NCBI GenBank assembly: GCA_035551355.1
Contig: DASZNF010000081.1
Coordinates: 1-58,837, forward strand
Length of the DNA stretch: 58,837 bases
Direction: 5' to 3'
From: DATATV01 sp035551355
GTDB taxonomy: Bacteria > Actinomycetota > Actinomycetes > Mycobacteriales > Pseudonocardiaceae
Shown: positions 16,629 to 25,594 of the stretch, piece by piece
Position numbering within the stretch: the stretch's first letter is position 1
How the letters are laid out: each line of letters starts with the position of its first letter
Position numbers and translations under genes: made by a program
Notes under the pieces: generated by a model
Told to the model about the DNA's origin: nothing
Database searches by the model: none
Seen by the model: only the letters and a program-made list of their open reading frames with translations

Positions 16629-18188
16629 TCAGTCCTGGGTGGCGACGGCCGGGGACAGGGCGGCCGTCGCCTTGCTGCGCTCGGGCAGCGAGAACGCCAG
16701 GTAGACCAGGAAGGCGGCAACGAAACCGACCGCCCAGTTGTAGTCGTAGAGCGGTTTGAGCGCCGGGATCAGCCCGCCGGCCGGGAACGGCCCGCCATAG
16801 GCCCCGCCGACCGCGAGCACCGCGCCGATCACGGTGGCGATCACCGCGGGGATGTTCCAGCCGCCGGTGAACCAGTACCGCCCGTGCGGCCGGTACAGCT
16901 CGGTCAGGCTCAGATCGGTCCGCCGGATCACCCAGTACCCGCAGATCAGCACTCCGGCCACCGCGCCGAGCACACCGCCGTAGAAACCCAGCCAGGTGAA
17001 GATGTACAGGCTCGGGTCGGAGTACAGCTTCCACGGCATCACGATCACGCCGACGATCCCGGTGATCAGCCCGCCGGTGCGGAAGTTGATCCACTTGGGC
17101 AGCACGTGCGAGAAGTCGTAGGACGGGCTGACCACGTTGGCCGCCACGTTGGTGGACATGGTGGCGATCAGCACGGTGGCCAGGCCGATGATCAGGATGA
17201 CCGGGTTGCTGAACCGGGAACCCAGATCGATCGGGTCCCACACCGCTTTCCCGTAGAGCACCGCGGTGCCCGAGGCGATCAGCACCGAGATCAGCGAGAA
17301 GAACGTCATGGTCGTCGGCAGGCCGAGGATCTGGCCCCAGCGCTGGCCCTTCTGGCTGGCCGCGAACCGGGTGAAGTCGGGCATGTTCAGCGACATGGTG
17401 GCCCAGAAGGCGATCATGCTCATCAGCGAGGGCGCGAAGACATGGATCCAGAAGTGCGCGCCCCAGCCCAGCGGCGCGGGCTGGTTGAGCAGCGGCCCCA
17501 CCCCGCTGGTCTTGGTCAGCACCCAGATCAGCAGTGCCACGAACACCACCAGCACCGCGGGCGCGGCCCAGTTCTCGAACCGGCGCAGGGTCTGCATGCC
17601 GCGCCAGATCACCGCCAGCTGCAACACCCAGAACACCGCGAAGGACAGCCACAACGTCCACGGCTGCCCGCCGACCGAGGCGGCATCTTTCCAGGAACCG
17701 CCCAGCAGTGCACCGGCGATGGTGTACACGCCCTGGCCGCCGATCCAGGTCTGGATGCCGAACCAACCGCAGGCCACGAACGCGCGCAGCAGTGCCGCCA
17801 GGTTCGCCCCGCGAATCCCGAAGAACGCCCGCGCGTAGACCGGGAACGGAATGCCGTACTTGGTGCCGGCGTGGCTGTTGAGCAGCATCGGGATCAGCAC
17901 CACGCAGTTGGCGATGGCGATGGTCATCAGCGCCTGCCACGGGCTCATCCCCACCGCGGTGGCGACCAGGCCGCTGGCCAGCGAGTACGTGGCCAGGTTG
18001 TGCGACATGCCGATCCACAGCGCGGCGAAGTTGTAGGTGCTCCAGGTGCGCTTGGCCACCGGCAGCGGGGCCAGTTCCGGGTTCGCATACGGGCTGTCCG
18101 CGATGGCGGCCGGGTCGGCCAGTTCGACCCGGCCGTCCGGGTGGGTGATCTGGGCCGCTTCGGCCGGGTTGGCGTCGGTGAGTGACAT
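16629..18188 (-). CDS. NCS1-family nucleobase/hydantoin:cation symporter
   Basis: A 519-aa inner-membrane transporter with about twelve helices. NCS1 signatures are FAALWIGMSHNLATYSLASG (helix 1), GTKYGIPFPVYARAFFG, NMPDFTRFA and NVVSPSYDFSH. The family imports uracil, allantoin, hydantoins or related rings with Na+ or H+. I start at the second Met (18188) because GGAGG precedes it by 5 nt; the frame is open for four more residues. It is the first gene of the operon running to the LLM gene, giving uptake plus ring opening. Two direct GTATTTCC repeats upstream (18241-18269) may bind the PucR regulator encoded next. Confidence 0.92.
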   Translation of the reverse strand: MSLTDANPAEAAQITHPDGRVELADPAAIADSPYANPELAPLPVAKRTWSTYNFAALWIGMSHNLATYSLASGLVATAVGMSPWQALMTIAIANCVVLIPMLLNSHAGTKYGIPFPVYARAFFGIRGANLAALLRAFVACGWFGIQTWIGGQGVYTIAGALLGGSWKDAASVGGQPWTLWLSFAVFWVLQLAVIWRGMQTLRRFENWAAPAVLVVFVALLIWVLTKTSGVGPLLNQPAPLGWGAHFWIHVFAPSLMSMIAFWATMSLNMPDFTRFAASQKGQRWGQILGLPTTMTFFSLISVLIASGTAVLYGKAVWDPIDLGSRFSNPVILIIGLATVLIATMSTNVAANVVSPSYDFSHVLPKWINFRTGGLITGIVGVIVMPWKLYSDPSLYIFTWLGFYGGVLGAVAGVLICGYWVIRRTDLSLTELYRPHGRYWFTGGWNIPAVIATVIGAVLAVGGAYGGPFPAGGLIPALKPLYDYNWAVGFVAAFLVYLAFSLPERSKATAALSPAVATQD

Positions 18189-18240
18189 GAAGGCCTCCAT
18201 TGCGGTGAGGAGGGCGAGCCGGCCTTAGTCTCAGACGGCG

Positions 18241-18269
18241 GTATTTCCGTTACGTGAACCCGTATTTCC
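18241..18269. promoter_or_regulatory. direct repeat upstream of the pyrimidine operon, candidate regulator site
   Basis: GTATTTCC occurs at 18241-18248 and again at 18262-18269, exactly 21 bp apart, i.e. on the same face of the helix. It lies 52-81 bp upstream of the permease start in the 183-bp gap between permease and pucR. PucR is the obvious candidate binder; this is inference. Confidence 0.4.
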
Positions 18270-18371
18270 TGGTGATGAGGAAGATCGCGGGCGGCGTCCG
18301 GGTGCCCTCCGGATCGTTCGACGCCGCCGCACCTGGGGAATGTTCGGCGGACCGGGGCCGAGAAGGCAGTG

Positions 18372-20039
18372 TCACTCTGTCCAGCGTTGTGCGCCGGAGT
18401 GGGCAGACTGTTCACCCTCGGCCGCGTCCAGCGCCAGCAGCGCCACCGACAGCGACAGCATCGACTCCGGATCGTCCAGCGACACCCCGAGCACCTGCTC
18501 GATCCGGTCCAGCTGCTGGTAGTAGGCGGTGCGGGACAAATGCGCGGCGGCGGCCGCGGCCGACTTGTTGCCGCCGTGCGCGCAGAACATCCGCAACACC
18601 TCGACCAGCCGGCTGCCCGCCCGCTCGTCCCGGGCCACCAGCGCCCCGAGCTCGCGCTGGGTGAAGGCCAGCACCCGCTCGTCCTCGCGCAGCAGGTGCA
18701 GCAGCCCGCGCAGCCGCACATCGGCCAGCCGGTGCAGGTCGCGGTGCTGGTCGCCGCGCAGCGCGGCCTGCGCCACCTGCGCCGCCTCGGACAGGGTGCG
18801 CCCGGCCTGGGCCGCCCCGGTCACCGTGCTGCCCACCGCGACCACCACCGGCAGCGCCTTCGGATTGCCCTCGGTGGCGTGGTGGATGTCCCGGGCCAGC
18901 GCGACCAGCACCGGATCGACCCGGCCCGGCCGGGACGGCGCGAGCAGCGCCCGCACGCTGGTGTCGTCGACCACCCCGACCAGCGCCGGCAGCCGGGCCC
19001 GGCGGGCGGCCAGCACGGTCGCCTCGGCCAGATCGCGCAACATTTCCTGGGCGGCCAGCGCAGGCGCGGGGCTGGCCATCGCGGTGCGCGGCCGCACGGC
19101 CAGCCCGATCAGCGGCCGGTCCTCCACCGGCACCCCCAGCGCGGCGGCCCGGGTGGTCAGGTCGCCCGGCAGCGCGCCCGGGGTGAGCAGCTCGGTGAGC
19201 AGCGTGCGGTGGGTCTGGCGTTCCAGGGTCTCCCGGTCCCGGGCCAGAAGGCGGTGCACGGCCAGCGCCGAGGCGGCCCGTTCGGCCACCACCACCCGGG
19301 GGTGCGCGGGCGGCCCGGGGTCCGGGCAGATCAGCACCAGCCGGCCCCAGTCGTTGCCGCGTGCGCCGACCACGGTGACCAGCCAGCCGCTGCCCGGGTG
19401 GTAGCCGGTGCGGCCGGACACGGTGACCGCGCGGGACCGGCCCCGCCAGTCGGCCAGCAGCTCGCTCGGGTCGGCGCCGGCCGAGTCGTAGGCCAGCACG
19501 TCGTGCGACAGGGTCTCCAGCACCACCGGCAGGCCCGCGGTCCGGGCCACCTCGCGCAGCACCTCGGCCGGTTCGGCACCGGCGACGGTCAGCGCGGTGA
19601 AGGTTTCGTGCACCTGCTCGGCGGTCCGCAGCTCGGCCAGCTGGGCATCCCGGATCAGCGCGATCACCGCCTCGGTGACCGACACGAACCGGGTCTCCTG
19701 CGGCAACGTGACCAGCGGCAGCCCGCGCCGGTCGGCGGCCACCCGCAGCGCGGCCGGCACCGGGCCGCTCCACCGCCGGACCAGCTCGATGACCAGCCCG
19801 GCCGCGCCCGCCCCGGCCAGCTCGTCCACGTAGCGGGTCAGCGAGGCCGGGTCATCGGGCAGCGCGATCCCGGTGGTCAGCACCAGCTCGTCGCCGGTGA
19901 GCAGGTGCCCGATGTCGGCCACCTCGGCCACGTGCACCCAGCGCACCCGCCGGTCCAGCCCGGTCCGCCCGGCCACCACCTCGGGTGTGGCCGCGCGCAG
20001 CACCGGCAGGGCCAGCACCTCGGCCACCGTGGGATACAT
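18372..20039 (-). CDS. PucR-family transcriptional regulator
   Basis: 555 aa. The N-terminal PucR ligand domain spans about residues 1-125 (MYPTVAEVLALPVLRAATPEV, then HLLTGDELVLTTGIALPDD). A central GGDEF-like/sensor region follows, and the C-terminal PucR helix-turn-helix is at about 495-540 (AHGGNKSAAAAAAHLSRTAYYQ). Family members govern purine or pyrimidine catabolism genes. The ATG at 20039 has no ribosome-binding site but a -10-like TACGTT 6 nt upstream, so the mRNA is probably leaderless. It lies between the permease operon and the divergent aminotransferase-mmsA operon and so is placed to control both. Confidence 0.92.
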   Translation of the reverse strand: MYPTVAEVLALPVLRAATPEVVAGRTGLDRRVRWVHVAEVADIGHLLTGDELVLTTGIALPDDPASLTRYVDELAGAGAAGLVIELVRRWSGPVPAALRVAADRRGLPLVTLPQETRFVSVTEAVIALIRDAQLAELRTAEQVHETFTALTVAGAEPAEVLREVARTAGLPVVLETLSHDVLAYDSAGADPSELLADWRGRSRAVTVSGRTGYHPGSGWLVTVVGARGNDWGRLVLICPDPGPPAHPRVVVAERAASALAVHRLLARDRETLERQTHRTLLTELLTPGALPGDLTTRAAALGVPVEDRPLIGLAVRPRTAMASPAPALAAQEMLRDLAEATVLAARRARLPALVGVVDDTSVRALLAPSRPGRVDPVLVALARDIHHATEGNPKALPVVVAVGSTVTGAAQAGRTLSEAAQVAQAALRGDQHRDLHRLADVRLRGLLHLLREDERVLAFTQRELGALVARDERAGSRLVEVLRMFCAHGGNKSAAAAAAHLSRTAYYQQLDRIEQVLGVSLDDPESMLSLSVALLALDAAEGEQSAHSGAQRWTE

Positions 20040-20045
20040 GCACAC

Positions 20046-20051
20046 AACGTA
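20046..20051 (-). promoter_or_regulatory. -10 box of a leaderless pucR promoter
   Basis: On the minus strand TACGTT (TAnnnT form) is followed by six bases and then the ATG of pucR. The 105-bp divergent spacer also holds two GCACACA repeats (20040-20046 and 20072-20078) that could be autoregulatory sites. Confidence 0.5.
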
Positions 20052-20144
20052 AGCCACGCGGGCGGTTTCGCGCACACAGTGTCCATGGCGGGTGAGTGCG
20101 GGGGCCAAGCACACTCGCAGACACCAGCCCTTCAGGAGGACTCG

Positions 20145-21452
20145 ATGACCCATGCCGAACTGCACGCGCGGCAGCGCGCCGTGCTGCCGAGCTGGCTGTC
20201 CCTCTACTACGAGCACCCGATCGAGATCGCGCGCGCCTCGGGCCGCCGGGTGACCGACGCCGAGGGCACCACCTACCTGGACTTCTTCGCCGGCATCCTG
20301 ACCAACGCCATCGGCTACGACATCGCCGAGATCAGCGACGCGGTGCGCGCCCAGCTGGACACCGGCGTGCTGCACACCTCCACGCTGTACCTGATCCGCA
20401 AACAGGTGGAGCTGGCCGAGCGGATCGCCGAGCTGTCCGGGATCCCGGACGCCAAGGTGTTCTTCACCAACTCCGGCACCGAGGCCAACGAGACCGCGCT
20501 GATGCTGACCACCCAGGCCCGGCGCAGCAACCAGGTGCTGGCGCTGCGCAACTCGTACCACGGGCGCGGGTTCGGCACGATCGCCATCACCGGCAACCGG
20601 GGCTGGTCGGCCTCGTCGCTGTCTCCGTTCAACGTCAGCTACGTGCACGGCGGCTACCGCTACCGCAGCCCCTACCGCGACTTCTCCGACGCCGACTACA
20701 TCGCCGCCTGCGTGGCCGATCTCCGTGATGTGATCACCACCACTACCGCCGGGGACGTGGCCGCATTGATCGCCGAGCCGATCCAGGGCGTCGGCGGGTT
20801 CGCCACCCCGCCGGACGGGCTGTTCGCGGCGTTCAAGGAGGTGCTCGACGAGTACGGCATCCTGCTGATCTCGGACGAGGTGCAGACCGGCTGGGGCCGC
20901 ACCGGCGAGCACTTCTGGGGCATCGGCGCGCACGGCGTCACGCCGGACGCGATGACCTTCGCCAAGGGCCTCGGCAACGGCCTGGCCATCGGCGGCGTGG
21001 TCGCCCGCGGCGACCTGATGGACGGCATCTCGGCCAACTCCATCTCCACCTTCGGCGGCAACCCGATGGCCACCTCGGGTGCGCTGGCCGTGCTGGACTA
21101 CCTGCAGTCCCACGACCTGCAGGCCAACGCGGCCAAGCTGGGCGCGCGGCTGCACGACGGGCTGCGGCGGATCGCCGCGGACAACCCGGTGGTCGGCGAG
21201 GTACGCGGCAAGGGCCTGATGATCGGCGTGGAACTGGTCCGCCCGGGCGGCGACGAACCGGCTCCGCAGGCGGCGACCACGGTCCTGGAAGCCACCCGTG
21301 AACGTGGCCTGCTGATCGGCAAGGGCGGCCTGTTCGGCAATGTCCTGCGGCTGGCCCCGCCGATGACCCTGACCGAGGACGAAACCGAGGAAGCGCTGGG
21401 CATCCTGGCCGAGTCCATCGCGGTGGCCGGCACGGAGGCGGGACAATCATGA
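20145..21452 (+). CDS. class III aminotransferase, probable beta-alanine transaminase
   Basis: PLP-dependent fold type I enzyme of 435 aa. The family block LLISDEVQTGWGRTG and the cofactor Lys274 in TFAKGLGNG are present, with FFTNSGTEANETA binding PLP phosphate. In this setting it most likely converts beta-alanine (or 3-aminoisobutyrate) to malonate semialdehyde (or methylmalonate semialdehyde), feeding the next gene. The ATG at 20145 has AGGAGG 5-10 nt upstream. A longer frame runs upstream but is antisense to pucR. The stop overlaps the mmsA start (ATGA). GABA or ornithine as donor cannot be excluded by sequence. Confidence 0.9.
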   Translation: MTHAELHARQRAVLPSWLSLYYEHPIEIARASGRRVTDAEGTTYLDFFAGILTNAIGYDIAEISDAVRAQLDTGVLHTSTLYLIRKQVELAERIAELSGIPDAKVFFTNSGTEANETALMLTTQARRSNQVLALRNSYHGRGFGTIAITGNRGWSASSLSPFNVSYVHGGYRYRSPYRDFSDADYIAACVADLRDVITTTTAGDVAALIAEPIQGVGGFATPPDGLFAAFKEVLDEYGILLISDEVQTGWGRTGEHFWGIGAHGVTPDAMTFAKGLGNGLAIGGVVARGDLMDGISANSISTFGGNPMATSGALAVLDYLQSHDLQANAAKLGARLHDGLRRIAADNPVVGEVRGKGLMIGVELVRPGGDEPAPQAATTVLEATRERGLLIGKGGLFGNVLRLAPPMTLTEDETEEALGILAESIAVAGTEAGQS

Positions 21453-22948
21453 CCGCGCAGCGGATCCCGCACTGGATCGACGGCAAACCGTTCGACGGCG
21501 TGGCCGCCCGTACCGGCCGGGTCTACGACCCGGCCACCGGGGCGGTCAGCGCCGAGGTGGACTTCGCCACCGAGTCCGAAGTGGACACCGCAGTGGCCAC
21601 GGCCAGCGAGGCCTGGCGGTCCTGGCGGCATTCCTCGCTGGCCAAGCGATCGACCGTGTTGTTCGCGTTCCGTGAGCTGCTGTCCCGGCGCTCGGGCGAG
21701 CTGGCCGAGATCATCACCGCGCAGCACGGCAAGGTGCTCGACGACGCGGCCGGGGAGATCGCCCGCGGACTGGAGGCGGTCGAGTTCGCCTGCGGCGTGC
21801 CGCACCTGCTCAAGGGCGGTTTCTCCGAGGGCGCGTCGACCAAGGTGGACGTGTACTCGATCCGGCAGCCGCTGGGCGTGGTCGGGGTGATCTCGCCGTT
21901 CAACTTCCCGGCCATGGTGCCGCTGTGGTTCGTGCCCAACGCGATCGCCTGCGGCAACGCGGTGGTGCTCAAACCGAGCGAGAAGGACCCGGGCGCGGCC
22001 AACTTCCTGGCCGAACTGTGGGCCGAGGCCGGCCTGCCGCCCGGGGTGTTCTCGGTCGTGCACGGCGACAAGGTCGCGGTCGACGCGCTGCTGGATCACC
22101 CTGGCATCAAAGGTATTTCGTTCGTCGGCTCCACGCCGATCGCCCGGTACGTGTACGGCCGCGGCACGGCCGCGGGCAAGCGAGTGCAAGCGCTGGGCGG
22201 GGCCAAGAACCACATGCTGGTGCTACCCGACGCCGACCTGGACGCGGCCGCGGATGCCGCGGTGTCGGCCGGGTTCGGCTCGGCGGGGGAGCGGTGCATG
22301 GCCGTGTCGGCGGTGGTCGCGGTCGACCCGGTCGGCGACGAGCTGGTGGCCCGGGTGCGGGAGCGGATGGCCAAGCTGAAGGTGGGCGACGGACGGCGGC
22401 CCGGCTGCCAGATGGGCCCGCTGGTCACCGCTGCCCACCGGGACAAGGTGGTGTCCTATGTGGACGCCGGGTTGGCCGCGGGCGCCGAGTTGGCGGTGGA
22501 TGGCCGGGACCACGAAATCGACGGGGATCCGGGCGGTTTCTGGCTCGGCCCAACGCTTTTCGACCGGGTGACCCCGGAGATGTCGGTGTACACCGACGAG
22601 ATTTTCGGGCCGGTGCTGTCCGTGCTGCGCGCACCGACCTACGACGCGGCGCTGGAGCTGATCAACGCCAACCCGTACGGCAACGGCACGGCCATCTTCA
22701 CCAACGACGGCGGGGCGGCGCGGCGGTTCCAGAACGAGGTCGAGGTCGGCATGGTCGGCGTGAACGTGCCGATCCCGGTGCCGGTGTCGTACTACTCGTT
22801 CGGCGGCTGGAAGGACTCGCTGTTCGGCGACTCGCACGCGTACGGCCCGGACGGCATCCACTTCTACACCCGCACCAAGGTGGTCACCAGCCGGTGGGCC
22901 GACCCCGCGCACGGCGGCGTCAACCTCGGCTTCCCCACGAATGACTGA
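21449..22948 (+). CDS. mmsA: CoA-acylating (methyl)malonate-semialdehyde dehydrogenase
   Basis: 499-aa aldehyde dehydrogenase of the MMSDH class. Catalytic Cys283 lies in FGSAGERCMAVS; the cofactor segment is ISPFNFPAMVPLWFVPNAIA; the missing general-base Glu is replaced by GGAKNHM, which marks the CoA-acylating MMSDH group rather than ordinary ALDHs. Malonate semialdehyde becomes acetyl-CoA and CO2; methylmalonate semialdehyde becomes propionyl-CoA. It overlaps the aminotransferase by 4 bp and completes the route from pyrimidines to central metabolism. The same enzyme also serves valine and inositol catabolism, but context favours pyrimidines here. Confidence 0.93.
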   Translation: MTAQRIPHWIDGKPFDGVAARTGRVYDPATGAVSAEVDFATESEVDTAVATASEAWRSWRHSSLAKRSTVLFAFRELLSRRSGELAEIITAQHGKVLDDAAGEIARGLEAVEFACGVPHLLKGGFSEGASTKVDVYSIRQPLGVVGVISPFNFPAMVPLWFVPNAIACGNAVVLKPSEKDPGAANFLAELWAEAGLPPGVFSVVHGDKVAVDALLDHPGIKGISFVGSTPIARYVYGRGTAAGKRVQALGGAKNHMLVLPDADLDAAADAAVSAGFGSAGERCMAVSAVVAVDPVGDELVARVRERMAKLKVGDGRRPGCQMGPLVTAAHRDKVVSYVDAGLAAGAELAVDGRDHEIDGDPGGFWLGPTLFDRVTPEMSVYTDEIFGPVLSVLRAPTYDAALELINANPYGNGTAIFTNDGGAARRFQNEVEVGMVGVNVPIPVPVSYYSFGGWKDSLFGDSHAYGPDGIHFYTRTKVVTSRWADPAHGGVNLGFPTND

Positions 22949-23366
22949 CCAGGTCGCGGCCGGGATGCATGAGTTGATCCACCGATTCTACGCCGACGCG
23001 TGGAACCGGTGGGACAACTCGGCGGTGGACCGGATTTTGGCCCCGGACTTCGAATTCCGCGGCTCACTGGGCGAAACGGTGCGCGGCCGCGGCGGTTGGC
23101 GCGGCTACCGGGATCGGTTGCGCGCCGCGGTGCCCGACTTCCACAACGAGATCGTTGATCTCGTTGTGGCGCAACCGGATCGGGCCGCGGCCAGGCTGCG
23201 CTACACCGGCCACCGACATGGTGAGTTGCTTGGTGTGCCAGGGGATGGGCGGTGGATCGAGTACGCGGGCGCGGCCTTCTTCACCGCGCGCGGGGGATTG
23301 CTCGGCGCGGCCTGGGTACTCGGCGACCTGGCCGCCCTACGCGCGCAACTGACCACACCGCGCTGA
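22941..23366 (+). CDS. SnoaL-like / ester-cyclase fold protein
   Basis: 141 aa with the alpha+beta barrel pattern of the SnoaL polyketide cyclase family: an N-terminal helix MHELIHRFYADAWNRWDNSAVDRIL, then LAPDFEFRGSLG and a GWRGYRDRLRAAVPDFHNEIVDLVV segment. Many such proteins have no known reaction. The ATG at 22941 lies inside the last codons of mmsA (8-bp overlap), so it is translationally coupled to it and probably serves the same pathway, perhaps removing a reactive intermediate; this is inference. It converges on the EF-G-like gene. Confidence 0.8.
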   Translation: MTDQVAAGMHELIHRFYADAWNRWDNSAVDRILAPDFEFRGSLGETVRGRGGWRGYRDRLRAAVPDFHNEIVDLVVAQPDRAAARLRYTGHRHGELLGVPGDGRWIEYAGAAFFTARGGLLGAAWVLGDLAALRAQLTTPR

Positions 23367-23371
23367 CAAAA

Positions 23372-23428
23372 CCGTTGCGGGCCAACGGATCGGACTGCGC
23401 GTTCGGCGGCGTGCCGGGCAGTGCCCGG
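23372..23428. terminator. weak hairpins between convergent genes
   Basis: CCGTTG/CAACGG (23372-23388) and CCGGG/CCCGG (23414-23428) form two short stems between the SnoaL-like and EF-G-like genes. There is no T-tract; termination here is only possible. Confidence 0.3.
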
Positions 23429-23449
23429 TAAGGAGAGCCGTAGCGGAAG

Positions 23450-25594
23450 TCAGCCTTTCGCCGCTTCGGTCGCCAGATGATCCGGCATCGGGTCGTACCG
23501 GACGAACCGCCGGGTGAACCGCCCCGCGCCGGAAGTGATCGAGCGCAGATCGATCGCGTACCGCAGCAGCTCACTGGCCGGCACCTCGGCCCGCACCAAC
23601 GTGTGGCCGGCCTCCTCGTCCGGGTCGGTGCCCAGCACCCGGCCCCGGCGCGAGGACAGGTCGCCCAGGACGGTGCCCAGGTGGTCGTCCGGGATCACCA
23701 CGGCCACCTCGTCGAGTGGCTCCAGCATGGTCATCCGGGCCGCCGCCGCAGCCTCCTTCAGGGCCATGGAGCCCGCCGTCTGGAAGGCCGCGTCGGAGGA
23801 GTCGACGCTGTGCGCCTTGCCGTCCACCAGCGTCACCCGCACGTCCACCACCGGATATCCGGCCTGCAAACCGGCCGCCAGCTGGGCCCGCACGCCCTTT
23901 TCGACGCTCGGGATGAACTGGTGCGGCACCGAGCCACCGACCACCTTGTCCACGAACTCGAAGCCCGAACCGCGGGGCAGCGGTTCGACCTCGATGTCGC
24001 ACACCGCGTACTGGCCGTGCCCGCCGGACTGCTTCACGTGCCGGCCGTGTCCCTTGGCCGTGCCCGCGAAGCTCTCCCGCAGCGCCACCTTCACCGGCTC
24101 GGTGTCGACTTCGGCGCCCCCCGCCTTCAGCCGGGCCAGCACCACGTCCGCGTGCGCCTCGCCCATGCACCACAGCACCAGCTGATGGGTCTCGGCGTTG
24201 CGGTCCATGCGCAGCGTCGGGTCGCTGGCCACCAGCCTCGCCAGGTTGCGGGCCAGGGCGTCCTCGTCACTGCGGGTCCGCGCCACCACGGCCACCGGCA
24301 GCAGCGGCTCGGGCATGTCCCAGGGCGCCATCAGGATCGGGTCGGTCGGCTCGGAGACCGTGTCCCCGGTCTCGGCGGTGCCCACCTTGGTCAGCGCGCA
24401 CACGTCACCGGCCACGCAGTAGGGCACCTCGCGCAGGTTGCCGCCCAGCGGCGAGTAGATGTGCGCCACCCGCTCGTCGGCGTCGTGGTCGGCGTGACCC
24501 CGGTCGGTAAGGCCGTGCCCGGACACGTGCACCGGGTGCTCCGGGCGCAGCGTGCCGGAGAACACCCGGACCAGCGACACCCGTCCCACGTACGAATCCA
24601 CCGCGGTGCGCACCACCTCGGCGGCCAGTGGGCCGTCCGGGTCGGCGGCGATCGCCGGGTGCGGGTGGCCGTCGGGATCGGTGACCTCGGGCAGTGGGTG
24701 CTCCAGCGGGGAGGGGAAGCCGCCGGTGAGGACCTCCAGCAGCTCGCCGAGGCCGACTCCGCTGGTCGCGCACACCGGCACCACCGGATAGAACGAGCCG
24801 CGGGCGACCGCCTTCTCCAGGTCGGCGATCAGCGTCTTCTGGTCCAGTTCCTCGCCGCCGAGGTACCGGTCCATCAGGGTCTCGTCCTCGCTCTCGGCGA
24901 TGATCCCCTCGATCAGCTCGTTGCGCGCGTCGGTCAGCCGCTCCATCTCCGCCGCGGCCGCCTCGGTCACGGCCGCCGGGAAACCGTTGGTGTAGTCGAA
25001 AAAGCGGCCGGACAGCAGGCCGACCAAGCCGGGTGTGTCCCCGCTCGGCGGCAGGTACAGCGGCAGCACGTTCGCGCCGAACGCCTCCTGGCAGCCGGCG
25101 ATCTCCCCGGCCAGATCCGCTCTCGGGTGATCCAACCGGGCGATGACCACCGCGCGCGGCATGCCGACCGCGGCGCACTCGTGCCACAGCGTGACGGTGC
25201 CCTGGTCCACGCCCTCGCCCGCGCACACCACGAACAGCGCGGCGTCCGCGGCACGCAGCCCGGCGCGCAACTCGCCGACGAAATCGGCGTAGCCGGGCGT
25301 GTCGATCAGGTTGACCTTGACGTCCTGGTGCACCAACGGGGCCACGGCCAGCCCGACCGAGCGCTGCTGGCGCACCGCCGCCGGATCGTGGTCGCACACC
25401 GTCGTGCCCTCGGTGACCGAACCGACCCTCGGCAGCACACCGGTCGCCGCCAGCAGGGACTCGGCCAGAGTGGTCTTGCCGGAACCGGACGGTCCGACCA
25501 GCACCACGTTGCGCACCTTCGCCGGGTCGTCTACAGCGACCGCGACGCCGTTCTGGCCTCCCGTGGGGCCGTTCTCCGTGTGTTTCGCGCCCAT
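23450..25594 (-). CDS. fusA2: EF-G-like translation GTPase (EF-G2)
   Basis: 714 aa with the domain order of elongation factor G. The P-loop is GPSGSGKTT (34-42) and G3 is DTPGYADF (98-105). The G4 motif, normally NKxD, reads ARLD (152-155), so the guanine-specificity Asn and Lys are both changed. C-terminal domains IV-V follow (HVKQSGGHGQYAVCDIEVEP, VVIPDDHLGTVLGDLSSRRGRV). This is the actinobacterial EF-G2 paralogue, known to bind GTP but to be dispensable for bulk translation. The ATG at 25594 is preceded by GGAGG with 8-nt spacing; an upstream in-frame extension lacks a ribosome-binding site. The gene is monocistronic. Confidence 0.9.
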   Translation of the reverse strand: MGAKHTENGPTGGQNGVAVAVDDPAKVRNVVLVGPSGSGKTTLAESLLAATGVLPRVGSVTEGTTVCDHDPAAVRQQRSVGLAVAPLVHQDVKVNLIDTPGYADFVGELRAGLRAADAALFVVCAGEGVDQGTVTLWHECAAVGMPRAVVIARLDHPRADLAGEIAGCQEAFGANVLPLYLPPSGDTPGLVGLLSGRFFDYTNGFPAAVTEAAAAEMERLTDARNELIEGIIAESEDETLMDRYLGGEELDQKTLIADLEKAVARGSFYPVVPVCATSGVGLGELLEVLTGGFPSPLEHPLPEVTDPDGHPHPAIAADPDGPLAAEVVRTAVDSYVGRVSLVRVFSGTLRPEHPVHVSGHGLTDRGHADHDADERVAHIYSPLGGNLREVPYCVAGDVCALTKVGTAETGDTVSEPTDPILMAPWDMPEPLLPVAVVARTRSDEDALARNLARLVASDPTLRMDRNAETHQLVLWCMGEAHADVVLARLKAGGAEVDTEPVKVALRESFAGTAKGHGRHVKQSGGHGQYAVCDIEVEPLPRGSGFEFVDKVVGGSVPHQFIPSVEKGVRAQLAAGLQAGYPVVDVRVTLVDGKAHSVDSSDAAFQTAGSMALKEAAAAARMTMLEPLDEVAVVIPDDHLGTVLGDLSSRRGRVLGTDPDEEAGHTLVRAEVPASELLRYAIDLRSITSGAGRFTRRFVRYDPMPDHLATEAAKG

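Noticed and set aside
18369..20144. Long N-terminal extension of the aminotransferase, suggesting a fusion
   Set aside because: The extension is antisense to pucR, has no domain, and a proper AGGAGG and ATG occur at 20134-20147.
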